Source: CBDCRK01 sp965220955
Lineage (GTDB): Bacteria > Desulfobacterota > Binatia > Bin18 > CBDCRK01
Direction: 5' to 3'
Length of the DNA: 43,470 nt
Assembly: GCA_965220955.1 (NCBI GenBank)
Contig: CBDCRK010000021.1
Span: forward strand, 1-43,470
In this document: one piece after another, positions 15,627 to 24,542 of the stretch
How the letters are laid out: each line of letters starts with the position of its first letter
Position numbering within the stretch: the stretch's first letter is position 1
Position numbers and translations under genes: made by a program
The notes under the pieces: generated by a model
Seen by the model: only the letters and a program-made list of their open reading frames with translations
What the model was told of the DNA's origin: nothing
Databases searched by the model: none

Positions 15627-16295
15627 ATGTCCGATCTCACTTTGGTCATAGGTAACAAGAATTACTCCTCTTGGTCACTACGTCCCTGGCTGTTTCTCAA
15701 ACATGTAGGAGTGCCCTTCGAGGAGGTCCGGATTCCTCTCAACACCCCTGAAACGCACGAGCGACTTTCCCAATATTCCCCCTCGGGTCGGGTTCCCGTC
15801 CTCCTCGATGGTTCGGTGACTATATGGGAGTCATTAGCCATCTGCGAGTATGTGGCGGAGCGCTTTCCGCAGGTGCAGGGCTGGTCTACTGACCACAAGG
15901 AACGTGCGGTTGCTCGGTCGGTGGCGGCTGAGATGCATGCGGGCTTTTCTGCCTTGCGTGCGGAGTTGCCAATGAATTGTCGAGCCCGGCGCTCTGGGGT
16001 TGTTCCGTCTTCCGCAGCCCAAGCTGATATCGAACGCGTTATTTCCCTTTGGCGCCTGTGCCGCCAGAGTTTCGGTCAAGGGGGACCCTGGCTATTTGGT
16101 ACGTTCACAATTGCCGATGCTATGTTCGCTCCTGTAGTCCTGCGTTTCTACACTTATGGGACGAAACTTCCTGACATAGCCCGGGAGTATCTATCAACGG
16201 TTAACCAACATGCAGCTATGCAAGAGTGGATAGAGGCGGCTGGCAATGAGACGGAAATCATTGAGGAAGAGGAACGCGGCAATCCTGTGCAGTAG
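15627..16295 (+). CDS. Glutathione S-transferase family protein
   Basis: The 222-residue product has a thioredoxin-like N-terminal domain starting LVIGNKNYSSWSLRPWLFLK, with the SSW-SLR catalytic turn (Ser type), SGRVPVLLDG with the cis-Pro, and ESLAICEYVAE binding the glutathione gamma-glutamyl group. A helical C-terminal domain includes FTIADAMFAPVV. The pattern matches the zeta/maleylacetoacetate-isomerase-like group often annotated as GST. The ATG at 15627 follows GCAGGAATG; the longer frame from 15537 overlaps the amidase stub. Confidence 0.85.
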   Translation: MSDLTLVIGNKNYSSWSLRPWLFLKHVGVPFEEVRIPLNTPETHERLSQYSPSGRVPVLLDGSVTIWESLAICEYVAERFPQVQGWSTDHKERAVARSVAAEMHAGFSALRAELPMNCRARRSGVVPSSAAQADIERVISLWRLCRQSFGQGGPWLFGTFTIADAMFAPVVLRFYTYGTKLPDIAREYLSTVNQHAAMQEWIEAAGNETEIIEEEERGNPVQ

Positions 16296-16408
16296 AGAGA
16301 GTAAGTGTCCCATCGGGCATCGCGGCAGATCACCTCAGCTGCCAGGTCTCGCTGACTGATTAGTAGTTAGCCTGCTCGTTGGCCAGACGAGCTCCTTAGA
16401 AAACACAG

Positions 16409-16528
16409 ATGATCACAGGTTGGCTTCACCACATCGACATTACGGTGAGCGATCTAACGCGTTCGACCCAGTTCTATGACCAGGTGTTACCCCTGATGGG
16501 CTTCCACTTTTCGGGCCCATTGTTCTAA
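16409..16528 (+). pseudogene. VOC (glyoxalase/dioxygenase-like) N-terminal stub
   Basis: Thirty-nine codons encode LHHIDITVSDLTRSTQFYDQ and VLPLMGF. This is the first beta-alpha-beta-beta module start of the vicinal oxygen chelate family, including the metal-ligand His. The frame ends after GPLF and nothing of the second module follows. It is a truncated gene. Confidence 0.7.
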
Positions 16529-16639
16529 AAAAAGCACGAAAGATCCCCTCTCTATTCTCTTGCCACACACAGTACAAATGATAAGGTACACAACCTCACT
16601 GGGGTTTCCCCAGAACCACTATAAAAGGAGGATTGTATT

Positions 16640-17581
16640 ATGGCCAGAATAGGAGTTGTTGCCGCCAATGTAGCAGGGCTTTCGTTCACCGACCTCCAGG
16701 ACCTAGCCCGCGAGGCCGAGTCAGCCGGCTTCGAAGCCATTTTCTCGCCGGAGTTTATGAATGATGCCCTGGCCAACTGCCAGATCATGGCCCAGGCAAC
16801 CTCGCGTATAAAGGTTGGGACCTGGATTGCCAATATCTATCTGCGACACCCCGCCCTGTGCGCTCAGACCGCCGTAGCCATAGACGACACTTCCAAAGGC
16901 CGTCTCATTTTGGGTTTGGGGGTGAGCCACCGGCCGATTGTTGAGGGCGTCTACCAAGAAAAGATGGAAAAGCCCCGCAATTTTATGCGTCAATACATTG
17001 GGACCTTGCGCAACGTTGCCGCGGGCAAAGAGATTCCCGGCATGGCTATGCAACCCCGGGCAGCAACATATAAAGTCCCTGTCTACATCGGCGCCCTTGC
17101 CCTGGGGACGGTGCAACTGAGCGGCGAGGTGGCCGATGGAGTTATGCTCTATCTTTGTCCCAAGAGTCGTATTCCCAGGGCTGTGGCGTCTCTGGAAAAA
17201 GGGGCCGCCAGAGCTGGACGCTCTGTCTCCGAGGTCGATATCACGACCGGTTTGCCCTCATGCATCAGCGATAATATGGATGCGGCCATGAGCACGGCCA
17301 AAAAGAATCTTGTTATGTATGGGGGGTTGCCGTTCTACAACAAACTCTTCCAAGATAGTGGGTTTGAGCAAGAAGCGGCAGCACTGGGCAAAGGGGATGG
17401 AAGTGGGGCATCTGACAAGATGGCCGATGAGCTTTCGTTGATCGGGCCTCCGTCTCGCTGCCGTGAGCAGCTCGCCGCATTCCGTGAGGCCGGTATTCAG
17501 CTGCCTATTCTCAACCCAGTACCGGTTGGGGATCAGACCTATGCGCAGGCAGTACGCAAGGCAATCGAGACATTTGCCTAG
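16640..17581 (+). CDS. LLM-class flavin/F420-dependent oxidoreductase
   Basis: The 313-residue TIM-barrel protein has the luciferase-like monooxygenase pattern. It includes LAREAESAGFEAIFSPE at the N-terminus, RIKVGTWIANIYLRHP, DDTSKGRLILGLGVSHRP (the GR.xLGLG.s loop) and PVYIGALALGTVQLSGEVADG. The family uses FMN or F420 to oxidise or reduce diverse substrates; the substrate is unknown. A clean AAGGAGGATT precedes the ATG. It is a single gene with a MITE-like element starting just after its stop. Confidence 0.85.
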   Translation: MARIGVVAANVAGLSFTDLQDLAREAESAGFEAIFSPEFMNDALANCQIMAQATSRIKVGTWIANIYLRHPALCAQTAVAIDDTSKGRLILGLGVSHRPIVEGVYQEKMEKPRNFMRQYIGTLRNVAAGKEIPGMAMQPRAATYKVPVYIGALALGTVQLSGEVADGVMLYLCPKSRIPRAVASLEKGAARAGRSVSEVDITTGLPSCISDNMDAAMSTAKKNLVMYGGLPFYNKLFQDSGFEQEAAALGKGDGSGASDKMADELSLIGPPSRCREQLAAFREAGIQLPILNPVPVGDQTYAQAVRKAIETFA

Positions 17582-17587
17582 CCTATT

Positions 17588-17847
17588 GTAGGGACACGGC
17601 ATGCATGGGTCCCAACTTAAGGACAAAGGAGAGCTTTTAGCTTCTGTCTTGGGCCTCCGAGTCCCTTCCCCCCTTGCGGGGGAAGGTTAGGATGGGGGCT
17701 ATACAACAGTGGTAGAGGCCCTTTAGGCCCCCTCACCCGCCTGCCCTGCGGGCAGGCACCCTCTCCCGCCAGGGGAGAGGGAAGGGATGACCGTACTGCA
17801 GATAAAATACCTTAAGTTGGGACTGGGGTACGGCATACTGCCCCTAT
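17588..17847. mobile_element. MITE-like element with imperfect terminal inverted repeats
   Basis: A perfect 14-bp inverted pair, GTCCCAACTTAAGG at 17609-17622 and its complement at 17810-17823, sits inside longer imperfect arms. These start GTAGGGACACGGCATGC on the left and, on the complementary strand at the right end, ATAGGGGCAGTATGCCG. The 260-bp element encodes nothing. It contains another palindromic repeat (TTCCCCC..GGGGGAA near 17668-17690) and the fourth 55-bp element at 17728-17782. Confidence 0.6.
17728..17782 (+). repeat. 55-bp palindromic dispersed element, copy 4
   Basis: Same element as 277-331 (one substitution in the right arm, CCGCCAGGGG), nested inside the MITE-like block. 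The following 17848-18036 has no supported gene. Confidence 0.85.
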
Positions 17848-18036
17848 GACTCTTGCGGAATATTCCCGCGCTCACTAGAAGAGCCAGAGATCCTTTGCTG
17901 CTGCTGGAGTGGGCTTACACATAGCATCAAAAGATGATATGGCAGCCCCTTTTGTACCACAGCCCAAGCAGCTTCTGCTTGCAGGGCTGCGGCCATTAGG
18001 ACATCCCTGTGCCTTGACTATAGGAAAGGACGCAAT

Positions 18037-19641
18037 ATGCCGGCGCATACACCCGAAGAAATCAACCATACAACATTGAGGAACGAGCCTTATAAGGACT
18101 TTGCCAACTCGGAGAACCATAGGAAAATGGTCGACGCTATTCGTGACTGGCGTGAATCATTTGGTAAACGCTACCCGCTAGTGATCAACGGCGAGCGGAT
18201 CACCTCCGACCAATGGATCGACTCGGTTAACCCATCGAACACTACCGAGATCGTTGGCCAGGTTGCCTCTGCGACCGTTAAGGAAGCCGATCAGGCGGTG
18301 GTTGCGGCCCGCGCTGCGCTGCCAGCCTGGCGCCGTACGCCGCATGGCCAGCGGGCTGACGTGCTCCGCCGCGCCGCCGAAATTATGCGCCGCCGGAGGT
18401 TCGAACTCGACGCCCTATTGGTACTCGAAGCGGGCAAGAGCTGGCTGGAGGCGGACGCTGACATTGCCGAGGCCATCGACTTCTGTGATTACTATGCCAA
18501 CGAAATTTGCCGGATGTGCGACCAGCCCCAAACCTACCGGATCGGCAGTGAGGTTGATGTCTACACCTACGAACCGCGCGGCGTGGTGTTGGTGGTCGCG
18601 CCGTGGAACTTCCCCATGGCCATCCTCTGCGGCATGACGGTAGCCGCCCTGGTCACGGGCAACACGGTGGTTATGAAGCCGGCAAGCTTCACCGCAGTGA
18701 TCGGCTCTATGCTGATGAACATCCTTGCGGAAGCTGGTTTACCCAAGGGCGCGCTCAACTTTGTGCCCGGTCCGGGTAAATCGGTTGGTGACTATCTAGT
18801 CCGGCACCCGGGTGTCAACATGATTGTCTTCACTGGCTCTCGCGAAGTCGGATTGGGTATGATCAAGGCTGCTGCCAACATCCATGAAGGGCAGCGTTTC
18901 ATTAAGAAAGTAGTCGCCGAGCTTGGCGGCAAGAATGCCCTGATTATTGACAGTGATGCCGACCTGGACGCGGCGGTTGCAGGCGTAATTACCTCGGCCT
19001 TCGGCTACACCGGCCAGAAGTGCTCGGCCTGCTCACGAGCCATTGTGTTGAATGACGTTTATGACAAATTTCTGGATAAGCTGTCGGCCGCGACCAAGTC
19101 AGTGGCCGTCGGTCCGGCCGAGGACCCCGCGAATTTTGTGGGCCCGGTGATCGACGACAGTGCGCGGCGGACCATCCAAAGCTATATTGAAACCGCCCGC
19201 AAGGAGGGGCGGGTAGTGGTGGAGACCCATATTGGTGAGTTGGCCAAGCAAGGCTTCTTTGTTGGGCCCATGGTGATTGCTGATGTGGACCGCAACGCCA
19301 CCATTGCCCAGGAGGAAATCTTCGGCCCTGTGCTCGCAGTGATCCGGGCTCAGGATTTCGCTGAAGCACTGGACATTGCTAACGGCACCTCCTACGCCCT
19401 TACCGGGGGAATGTACTCGCGCAACCCTGAGCACCTCGATCGCGTCAGGCGCGAATTGGAGGTCGGCAACATATATCTCAACCGCAAGATCACCGGCGCC
19501 TTAGTCGGCCGTCAGCCCTTCGGCGGCTTCAAGATGAGCGGCATTGGCAGCAAGGCCGGTGGACCGGACTACCTGATCCAGTTCGTCGAACCGCGCAGCG
19601 TCACGGAGAACATCCTACGCCCGGGCCTGTCGGACGAGTAA
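18037..19641 (+). CDS. pruA: L-glutamate gamma-semialdehyde dehydrogenase (P5C dehydrogenase)
   Basis: The 534-residue aldehyde dehydrogenase oxidises glutamate semialdehyde (from proline via P5C) to glutamate with NAD+. The key residues are visible: the PWNFP cofactor loop, FTGSREVG, general base E295 in VAELGGKN, and catalytic Cys in FGYTGQKCSACSR (C329). The EIFGPV motif comes later. The GQKCSACSR signature and length point to the RocA/PruA subfamily rather than general ALDHs. AAAGGAC lies upstream of the ATG. No proline dehydrogenase is nearby, so the partner must be elsewhere. Confidence 0.9.
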   Translation: MPAHTPEEINHTTLRNEPYKDFANSENHRKMVDAIRDWRESFGKRYPLVINGERITSDQWIDSVNPSNTTEIVGQVASATVKEADQAVVAARAALPAWRRTPHGQRADVLRRAAEIMRRRRFELDALLVLEAGKSWLEADADIAEAIDFCDYYANEICRMCDQPQTYRIGSEVDVYTYEPRGVVLVVAPWNFPMAILCGMTVAALVTGNTVVMKPASFTAVIGSMLMNILAEAGLPKGALNFVPGPGKSVGDYLVRHPGVNMIVFTGSREVGLGMIKAAANIHEGQRFIKKVVAELGGKNALIIDSDADLDAAVAGVITSAFGYTGQKCSACSRAIVLNDVYDKFLDKLSAATKSVAVGPAEDPANFVGPVIDDSARRTIQSYIETARKEGRVVVETHIGELAKQGFFVGPMVIADVDRNATIAQEEIFGPVLAVIRAQDFAEALDIANGTSYALTGGMYSRNPEHLDRVRRELEVGNIYLNRKITGALVGRQPFGGFKMSGIGSKAGGPDYLIQFVEPRSVTENILRPGLSDE

Positions 19642-19687
19642 GTCGAGACCCACTTATGGGCCAATTTTCTAACTCAAGGTTCACCCG

Positions 19688-21844
19688 TTAGAACCACTGC
19701 GACCAAATGTGGCGCTGGTAGATCTTGGGTAGCTCGGTTGGCAAAGACAAGATATCCTCAATGACCATGTAGCGTCGGGGAGCGCACATCTCCCGCAGGT
19801 AGTCATGTCCCCCCTTATCGACCGTTAAACAGAAAGATACAATGCCGTTTCGCTCGGCTTCGCGGAATGCCATCATTGTATCTCGCAGGCCGTAGGTTGG
19901 TGGCACAATCGGCTTGCCATAGCCTTCATCTTCAGGATAGCCGTCGCTTAACAGCAAGAGCATTTTGGCCCGGCTGGTAAGGTCTTTGAGCTTGCGCGTG
20001 GCATGACGCACGGCCGTGCCCATCCGGGTGCTGCCCTGGGGCGCTAAAGCCCCAATGCGGCCTTTGACTTCAGAAGAGAGCGATTCACTAAAAGTCTTGG
20101 CTGGATAGACCTTTACGTCATGCCGGCTATGGCTGGAGAAACCATAGATGGCATAGGCATCACCAATCTCCTCTAGGGCTGTCGACAACAGCACCACGGC
20201 TTCTTTGAGCACATCGATAACACGCAGAGTCCGGCGCCCACCCAATGGTGTCTGGGCGGATACCTCAGTAGGTAAGCGCGCAGCAGTTGAGGCACTCAAG
20301 TCCAACAGGAGCAGCACGGCTACATCGCGCTCTAGCGGTTCCCTGGCTATGTACAGCTTGGGTGAGGGAGAAATTCCCGTGAGCCGGTCGACCCGGGCGG
20401 TTACTACTGCGTCTAGATCGATCTCTTCTCCTTCTTCCAGGCCCTTGACCTGGCGATACATCCGCGGGCGCAGGCGTTCAAATTCGCGCTTAATATCCGG
20501 AGCCATGTCAGCATATGTTGTTAAGGTATAGGCAAAGAAGGCCCCGTCATCCCCTAGTAGTGGGATCTCCCGGAGTTGGCACCAATGCGCGCGGTAGTCC
20601 TCAATCTCATAATCCCACTCATCATACCTATAATGTATACCTGGGGTGACCTGGGCACGGCGCTGACGGGGAGCCGACTCCGCCATAGAAAGAGCAGGGC
20701 TTCCCCTTCTTCCTTCTCCCTCTAGCCCAGTCAGAAAGGCTATGGATTCCTCAGCAACATCTACTAGACGCTCTTGTTGAGGCAGCGCAGAGGACTCTGA
20801 GGTGGGTCCTAGCTCGGCCTGCAGAAACTCCAGGTAGATCTCTGTAGCCAAGCGCAGCGAGTCAGAGACATTGCCCGTGCTGCCCAGGTCTGTCCACACA
20901 GAGTCGGACAAGTAAGACAGTAGGACAGAGGACCCAGGGGACAGAAGATGGCCGAGGGACTCTGCCCAGTCCAGGTCTGCCCGCAACCCCCGATAGGTTG
21001 AGGCCAGCCGAGCGGCGATCCGTTTTCCCTCAACACACAGAAAGAGGTCCTCAATCAGATCAGGCCGAGGAAAAAGACGAAAGTAGGAAGCCAGGTCGTC
21101 TGGAGGGTCGGCTTCTGCATTGAGCAGAGTATGGACCAAAGGGGGCAAAGAGGGCCAGAGATCAGAGAGAGAGCAGGCATAGGTTCCAAACTCAACGCGG
21201 CCCGCTTGATGTGCCGTCAGTACCCGGTAGAGGCGGAAGTTTTCCTCGTATGTAGGAAACATTTCTATAGAAGAGGGCAGTGGCACTAACTCGCCTTTCT
21301 CTTCTGCCAAGGGAGGAGGCAGAGATAAGCCGTTCGCCTCGGCAAGAGCGCTCGCGGTGCCACTCAGCATGTGCAGAAATTTGACTAATATTCCCTGGAT
21401 GTCAGTGAGAACAGCGGCCGGTGATGCTCCGTGGAGGGCCAAAAGACTGGTGCGCGACTTGAGGGCAAAAAAGGCTTCTCCGGCCTGGGGATTCCGACTG
21501 GCGATTTCTTCTCCAACGGCAATCCACTTGAGAGTCCTTTCTATTCCCACTTCATCGTAGACTTGTCTGAGGGTGCGAAAGAGTTCAAACAGGCCAGCAG
21601 GAAAGACTTGGGCAAGCTGGGCAATCCGCTCTAACAACAAGACCCCACCCTCAGGGTGTAGGTTGCGCAGGGTAGGACCCAACAGAGGTAGCAAAGCCGG
21701 GAGCAACCTGGAATCAACCTGGGTGAGCGTGTTGAGGAGCCCTTCTTGCCAGGTGGAAGGCAGTTGGTACAAAATTGTGGTCAGCTGTTGCTGGTCGGCC
21801 TCAGTCAGACGGTGAAGAGCGGTCTCAGAACGGGACTTAGACAT
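19688..21844 (-). CDS. NorD/CbbO-like VWA-domain protein
   Basis: The 718-residue protein has a long helical N-terminal half and a C-terminal von Willebrand A domain. The MIDAS is DLSAS at 515-519, followed by GSTRMGTAVRHA and LLLSDGYPEDEGYG. This is the architecture of NorD/CbbO, which work with MoxR-type AAA+ ATPases (NorQ/CbbQ) to insert metal or activate enzymes such as NO reductase and Rubisco. No ATPase or client enzyme is adjacent: its neighbours are a P5C dehydrogenase (convergent) and a scramblase-like gene (divergent). It starts at an ATG with AGAGAGAAG in front. Confidence 0.85.
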   Translation of the reverse strand: MSKSRSETALHRLTEADQQQLTTILYQLPSTWQEGLLNTLTQVDSRLLPALLPLLGPTLRNLHPEGGVLLLERIAQLAQVFPAGLFELFRTLRQVYDEVGIERTLKWIAVGEEIASRNPQAGEAFFALKSRTSLLALHGASPAAVLTDIQGILVKFLHMLSGTASALAEANGLSLPPPLAEEKGELVPLPSSIEMFPTYEENFRLYRVLTAHQAGRVEFGTYACSLSDLWPSLPPLVHTLLNAEADPPDDLASYFRLFPRPDLIEDLFLCVEGKRIAARLASTYRGLRADLDWAESLGHLLSPGSSVLLSYLSDSVWTDLGSTGNVSDSLRLATEIYLEFLQAELGPTSESSALPQQERLVDVAEESIAFLTGLEGEGRRGSPALSMAESAPRQRRAQVTPGIHYRYDEWDYEIEDYRAHWCQLREIPLLGDDGAFFAYTLTTYADMAPDIKREFERLRPRMYRQVKGLEEGEEIDLDAVVTARVDRLTGISPSPKLYIAREPLERDVAVLLLLDLSASTAARLPTEVSAQTPLGGRRTLRVIDVLKEAVVLLSTALEEIGDAYAIYGFSSHSRHDVKVYPAKTFSESLSSEVKGRIGALAPQGSTRMGTAVRHATRKLKDLTSRAKMLLLLSDGYPEDEGYGKPIVPPTYGLRDTMMAFREAERNGIVSFCLTVDKGGHDYLREMCAPRRYMVIEDILSLPTELPKIYQRHIWSQWF

Positions 21845-21923
21845 GGTCTTCTCTCTGCTTATAGCTTGTCAAAACTTCTTCCCCCTCACTTTGATCAGCA
21901 GACTTTACTGCTTGTGCCCCCTA

Positions 21924-21955
21924 GAGGTCAAGAGAAAGAGGGATCTCTTGACCTC
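21924..21955. promoter_or_regulatory. Perfect 12-bp hairpin in a divergent promoter region
   Basis: GAGGTCAAGAGA (21924-21935) and TCTCTTGACCTC (21944-21955) are perfectly complementary around an 8-nt loop. The element lies 80 nt upstream of the NorD-like start and about 220 nt upstream of the scramblase-like gene, with no T-run on either side. It could be an operator or an RNA hairpin in the 5' leader. No other feature is seen in 21845-22172. Confidence 0.45.
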
Positions 21956-22172
21956 CTCCGTTGAGCGAATTTTTTCCTTTGACTACCTGTAGCTTCCTCC
22001 CCAAGAGGGCTAGTCTTCTCCCCTGTGTTATTGACAAACATAAACTGTGACCTATACCTTCTTAGCCCATAAGCGTCCACGCCTTGTGCAGATAAAAAAT
22101 CGTGTCAAGATAGACAAGATCAGCCTTTCAGGATTAAGCCGGGAGGAATAGAAACCGGGAGGATGTCCGGCA

Positions 22173-22790
22173 ATGGATGTGAAGACTCTTATTGGAGAAA
22201 GGCCTGAACTCTTTGTCAGGCAGAAGAAAGAGTGGGTAGAAATCTTTGTTGACTGGGAAACAAAGAACCAGTACGAAATCCTCGATTCCCAAGGCCAGGA
22301 GATTGGACTTATTGTTGAGAAAGCTGGAGGCTTTTGGGACCATTTTCGCCGGGGATTTCTCCGCTCTCACCGCCGGCTTGAGATAGGCGTTTTTGATAGC
22401 GCTGGCAGCCTGGTCCTGTCTTTGCAGCGCCCTTTCTTTTTTCTTTTCTCTAATCTCTCTGTGTCCGACGCGGACATACGACCCATTGGGCGGGTCCAAC
22501 GTCGATTCGGCATCCTTTACAAACGCTACGACCTTCTGGACCAGCTGGGGACTCGATTTGCCCGCATCTCTAGCCCGCGCTGGCGGCTGTGGACCTTTCC
22601 CGTTGCCAATGAGGATGGCAGGCGGACCGCAACTATCTCCAAGAAGTGGGGAGGAGCTTTGCAAGAGCTGTTTGCGGACGCGGATACCTTCCGAGTCGAG
22701 TTCAACAGTGACGGCTGGAGCAATGATCAACGCGCCGTTATTCTAGCTGCGGCAATCAGTATTGATTTTGACTTTTTTGAAAACAACTAG
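22173..22790 (+). CDS. Phospholipid scramblase/LURP-like protein
   Basis: The 205-residue product has the tubby/LURP-like beta-strand pattern of bacterial scramblase-family proteins. It includes NQYEILDSQGQEIGLIVE, a long FFFLFSN strand, IGRVQRRFGILYKRYDLLD and ATISKKWGG near the end. Eukaryotic members are membrane-associated; bacterial members are of unknown role. There is no signal peptide. GGGAGGATG precedes the start at 22173. Transcription is divergent from the NorD-like gene. Confidence 0.7.
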   Translation: MDVKTLIGERPELFVRQKKEWVEIFVDWETKNQYEILDSQGQEIGLIVEKAGGFWDHFRRGFLRSHRRLEIGVFDSAGSLVLSLQRPFFFLFSNLSVSDADIRPIGRVQRRFGILYKRYDLLDQLGTRFARISSPRWRLWTFPVANEDGRRTATISKKWGGALQELFADADTFRVEFNSDGWSNDQRAVILAAAISIDFDFFENN

Positions 22791-22883
22791 GGCTCCAGCG
22801 ACCTAACAGGCATCTTTGACTGGAACTAAGGGCTTGAGCCACTTTATGACAGGTGGTAAGCATTAACCCTAGCAAATTCGCCA

Positions 22884-23453
22884 ATGGTGACCCTTGATAC
22901 ACAACGGCTTCTTCTGCGTCCCTTTCACGAGTCCGACCTTGACGCTTACGCCCGCATCTGTGCTGACCCCAAGGTCATGCGGTTTCTAGGGGAGGGCAAG
23001 ACTCTGTCGCGCTCCGAGGCTTGGCGCCAGATGGCCATGTTTCTGGGCCACTGGCAGCTGCGGGGCTACGGGACCTGGGCTGTCGAAGAAAAGTCGAGCG
23101 GTGAGCTGGTTGGCCGAATTGGGTTCCACAACCCAGAAGGTTGGCCCGGGTTCGAGATTGGTTGGACTCTAGGAAGAGGCTACTGGGGACGGGGTTTTGC
23201 CACCGAGGGAGGTCGTGCGGCGTTGGAGTATGCTTTCTGGGAGCTAGGCCAGCCCCACATTATTAGCCTCATTTACCCAGAGAACCAGGCCTCGGTCCAA
23301 GTAGCAGAGAGACTGGGAGAGAAACTCGAGGGTACAACGCAGCTTTTTGGCAAAAAAGTGCTGGTGTATGGTGTCACTCGGCCGGCGGGCCAGCGGGATG
23401 ATCAGGTAGAGAGGGAGAGGAACAAATCATCATGCTCCCTCTTGTTCACTTAG
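22884..23453 (+). CDS. GNAT N-acetyltransferase (RimJ/RimL type)
   Basis: The 189-residue product starts TQRLLLRPFHESDLDAYARI, the classic RimJ/RimL opening. It carries the acetyl-CoA site in EIGWTLGRGYWGRGFATEGG (motif A, GRGFAT) and the NQASVQVAERLG helix of motif B. The last about 25 residues are charged and family-atypical, possibly an extension into flanking DNA. Substrates are typically N-terminal amines of ribosomal proteins or small amines; the substrate here is unknown. The ribosome binding site is weak. Confidence 0.85.
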   Translation: MVTLDTQRLLLRPFHESDLDAYARICADPKVMRFLGEGKTLSRSEAWRQMAMFLGHWQLRGYGTWAVEEKSSGELVGRIGFHNPEGWPGFEIGWTLGRGYWGRGFATEGGRAALEYAFWELGQPHIISLIYPENQASVQVAERLGEKLEGTTQLFGKKVLVYGVTRPAGQRDDQVERERNKSSCSLLFT

Positions 23454-23528
23454 CACTTCATTAAACTTCTAAAGCAAAGGCTTCACGCGGAGCGCATGCT
23501 CCGGTAGAACCTTTCAGTGTGCTCGCTA

Positions 23529-24542
23529 CTAAACACTGTGGAGTAAGGGCAAGACCTTGTCCCCGAAGCGTTGCATCTCTTCTGCAATCGGATGGAACTG
23601 AAGAAGAAACGTTTCGACTCCGACCTCCTCGAACTCTTCCATACGCTTGGCAATCTCGGTAGCCGTCCCAACTAGCCCAGCGGCGGTTCCCCCGTTGGTC
23701 CCAAGATTTTTGGTCTTGTAAGGAGAAGCCCTGACCATCACTACATCTTTGTCTACGCCCTGTATCCCGACTTTCCTCATCTTGACCAGTCGGTTGAACT
23801 CCGCTATGGCTTGCTGTTTGGTGTTGCGGCAGATAACAAAGGCAGAGATTCCGAAGCGGGGACAACGTCCATACTCTGCCGCCAGACTTTGCACATGCTG
23901 AATGATCTCCTTGACCTCATCAAGGGGACGGCCATTAATCAGGAAAACGTCCGCCATCTTTGCTCCCAGCCTGCGCCCCTGCTCCGACTCTCCTCCAACA
24001 TACACCGGCAGATGGGGTTTCTGCACCGGCTTTGGGGATAGGGTTGCCTCCTTGACCTGGTAATACTTCCCACAAAAGTTATACTTATCCTGAGTCCACA
24101 TCCCCTTAATCACTGTGATGAACTCTTCGGAACGGGCATACCGATCGTTGTGGCTTAAGACGGGCGCACCCAGCATCTCAAACTCCGGTAGCCACCATGC
24201 CGAGACCAGATTGAGGGCAAAGCGGCCCTTGCTAATATGATCGATGTTACTGGCCATCTTGGCGATTACCCCAGGCGCGCGAAAGCCCGGCTTGACCGCT
24301 GTTATGATCTCAATTCGCTCTGTGACTGCGGCCAGCGCGCTTGCCGTTGTCCAAGCGTCGAGCTGTTCCAGCTCAGGCCCAAGCGGGTTCATGAAATGCT
24401 CCGCCAACAACAGTGTCTTAAACCCCAGACTCTCAGCCAGAAGCGTTGCCTGCTTCGTATCTTCAAAGGAGCCATTCCTGGTCTCGGGCCAACTCGAGAT
24501 AATCCAGTTCCCGTACACCGCTGGCCAGAAGCCTAATCTCAT
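23529..24542 (-). CDS. LLM-class flavin-dependent monooxygenase (SsuD-like)
   Basis: The 337-residue product has the alkanesulfonate-monooxygenase-like pattern: LLLAEHFMNPLG, TAVKPGFRAPGVIAKMASNI, ISKGRFALNLVSAWW, and EEFITVIKGMWT followed by PHLPVYVGGESEQGR. Such FMNH2-dependent enzymes desulfonate or oxidise small organics. The ATG at 24542 has AAGGGAGGACCC directly in front; an earlier ATG at 24638 adds 32 residues that do not fit the barrel start. It is divergent from the SnoaL-like gene. Confidence 0.9.
   Translation of the reverse strand: MRLGFWPAVYGNWIISSWPETRNGSFEDTKQATLLAESLGFKTLLLAEHFMNPLGPELEQLDAWTTASALAAVTERIEIITAVKPGFRAPGVIAKMASNIDHISKGRFALNLVSAWWLPEFEMLGAPVLSHNDRYARSEEFITVIKGMWTQDKYNFCGKYYQVKEATLSPKPVQKPHLPVYVGGESEQGRRLGAKMADVFLINGRPLDEVKEIIQHVQSLAAEYGRCPRFGISAFVICRNTKQQAIAEFNRLVKMRKVGIQGVDKDVVMVRASPYKTKNLGTNGGTAAGLVGTATEIAKRMEEFEEVGVETFLLQFHPIAEEMQRFGDKVLPLLHSV

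Noticed and set aside
17875..18120. Minus-strand frame upstream of the P5C dehydrogenase
   Set aside because: It overlaps the start and ribosome binding site of the plus-strand gene and has no recognisable protein features.
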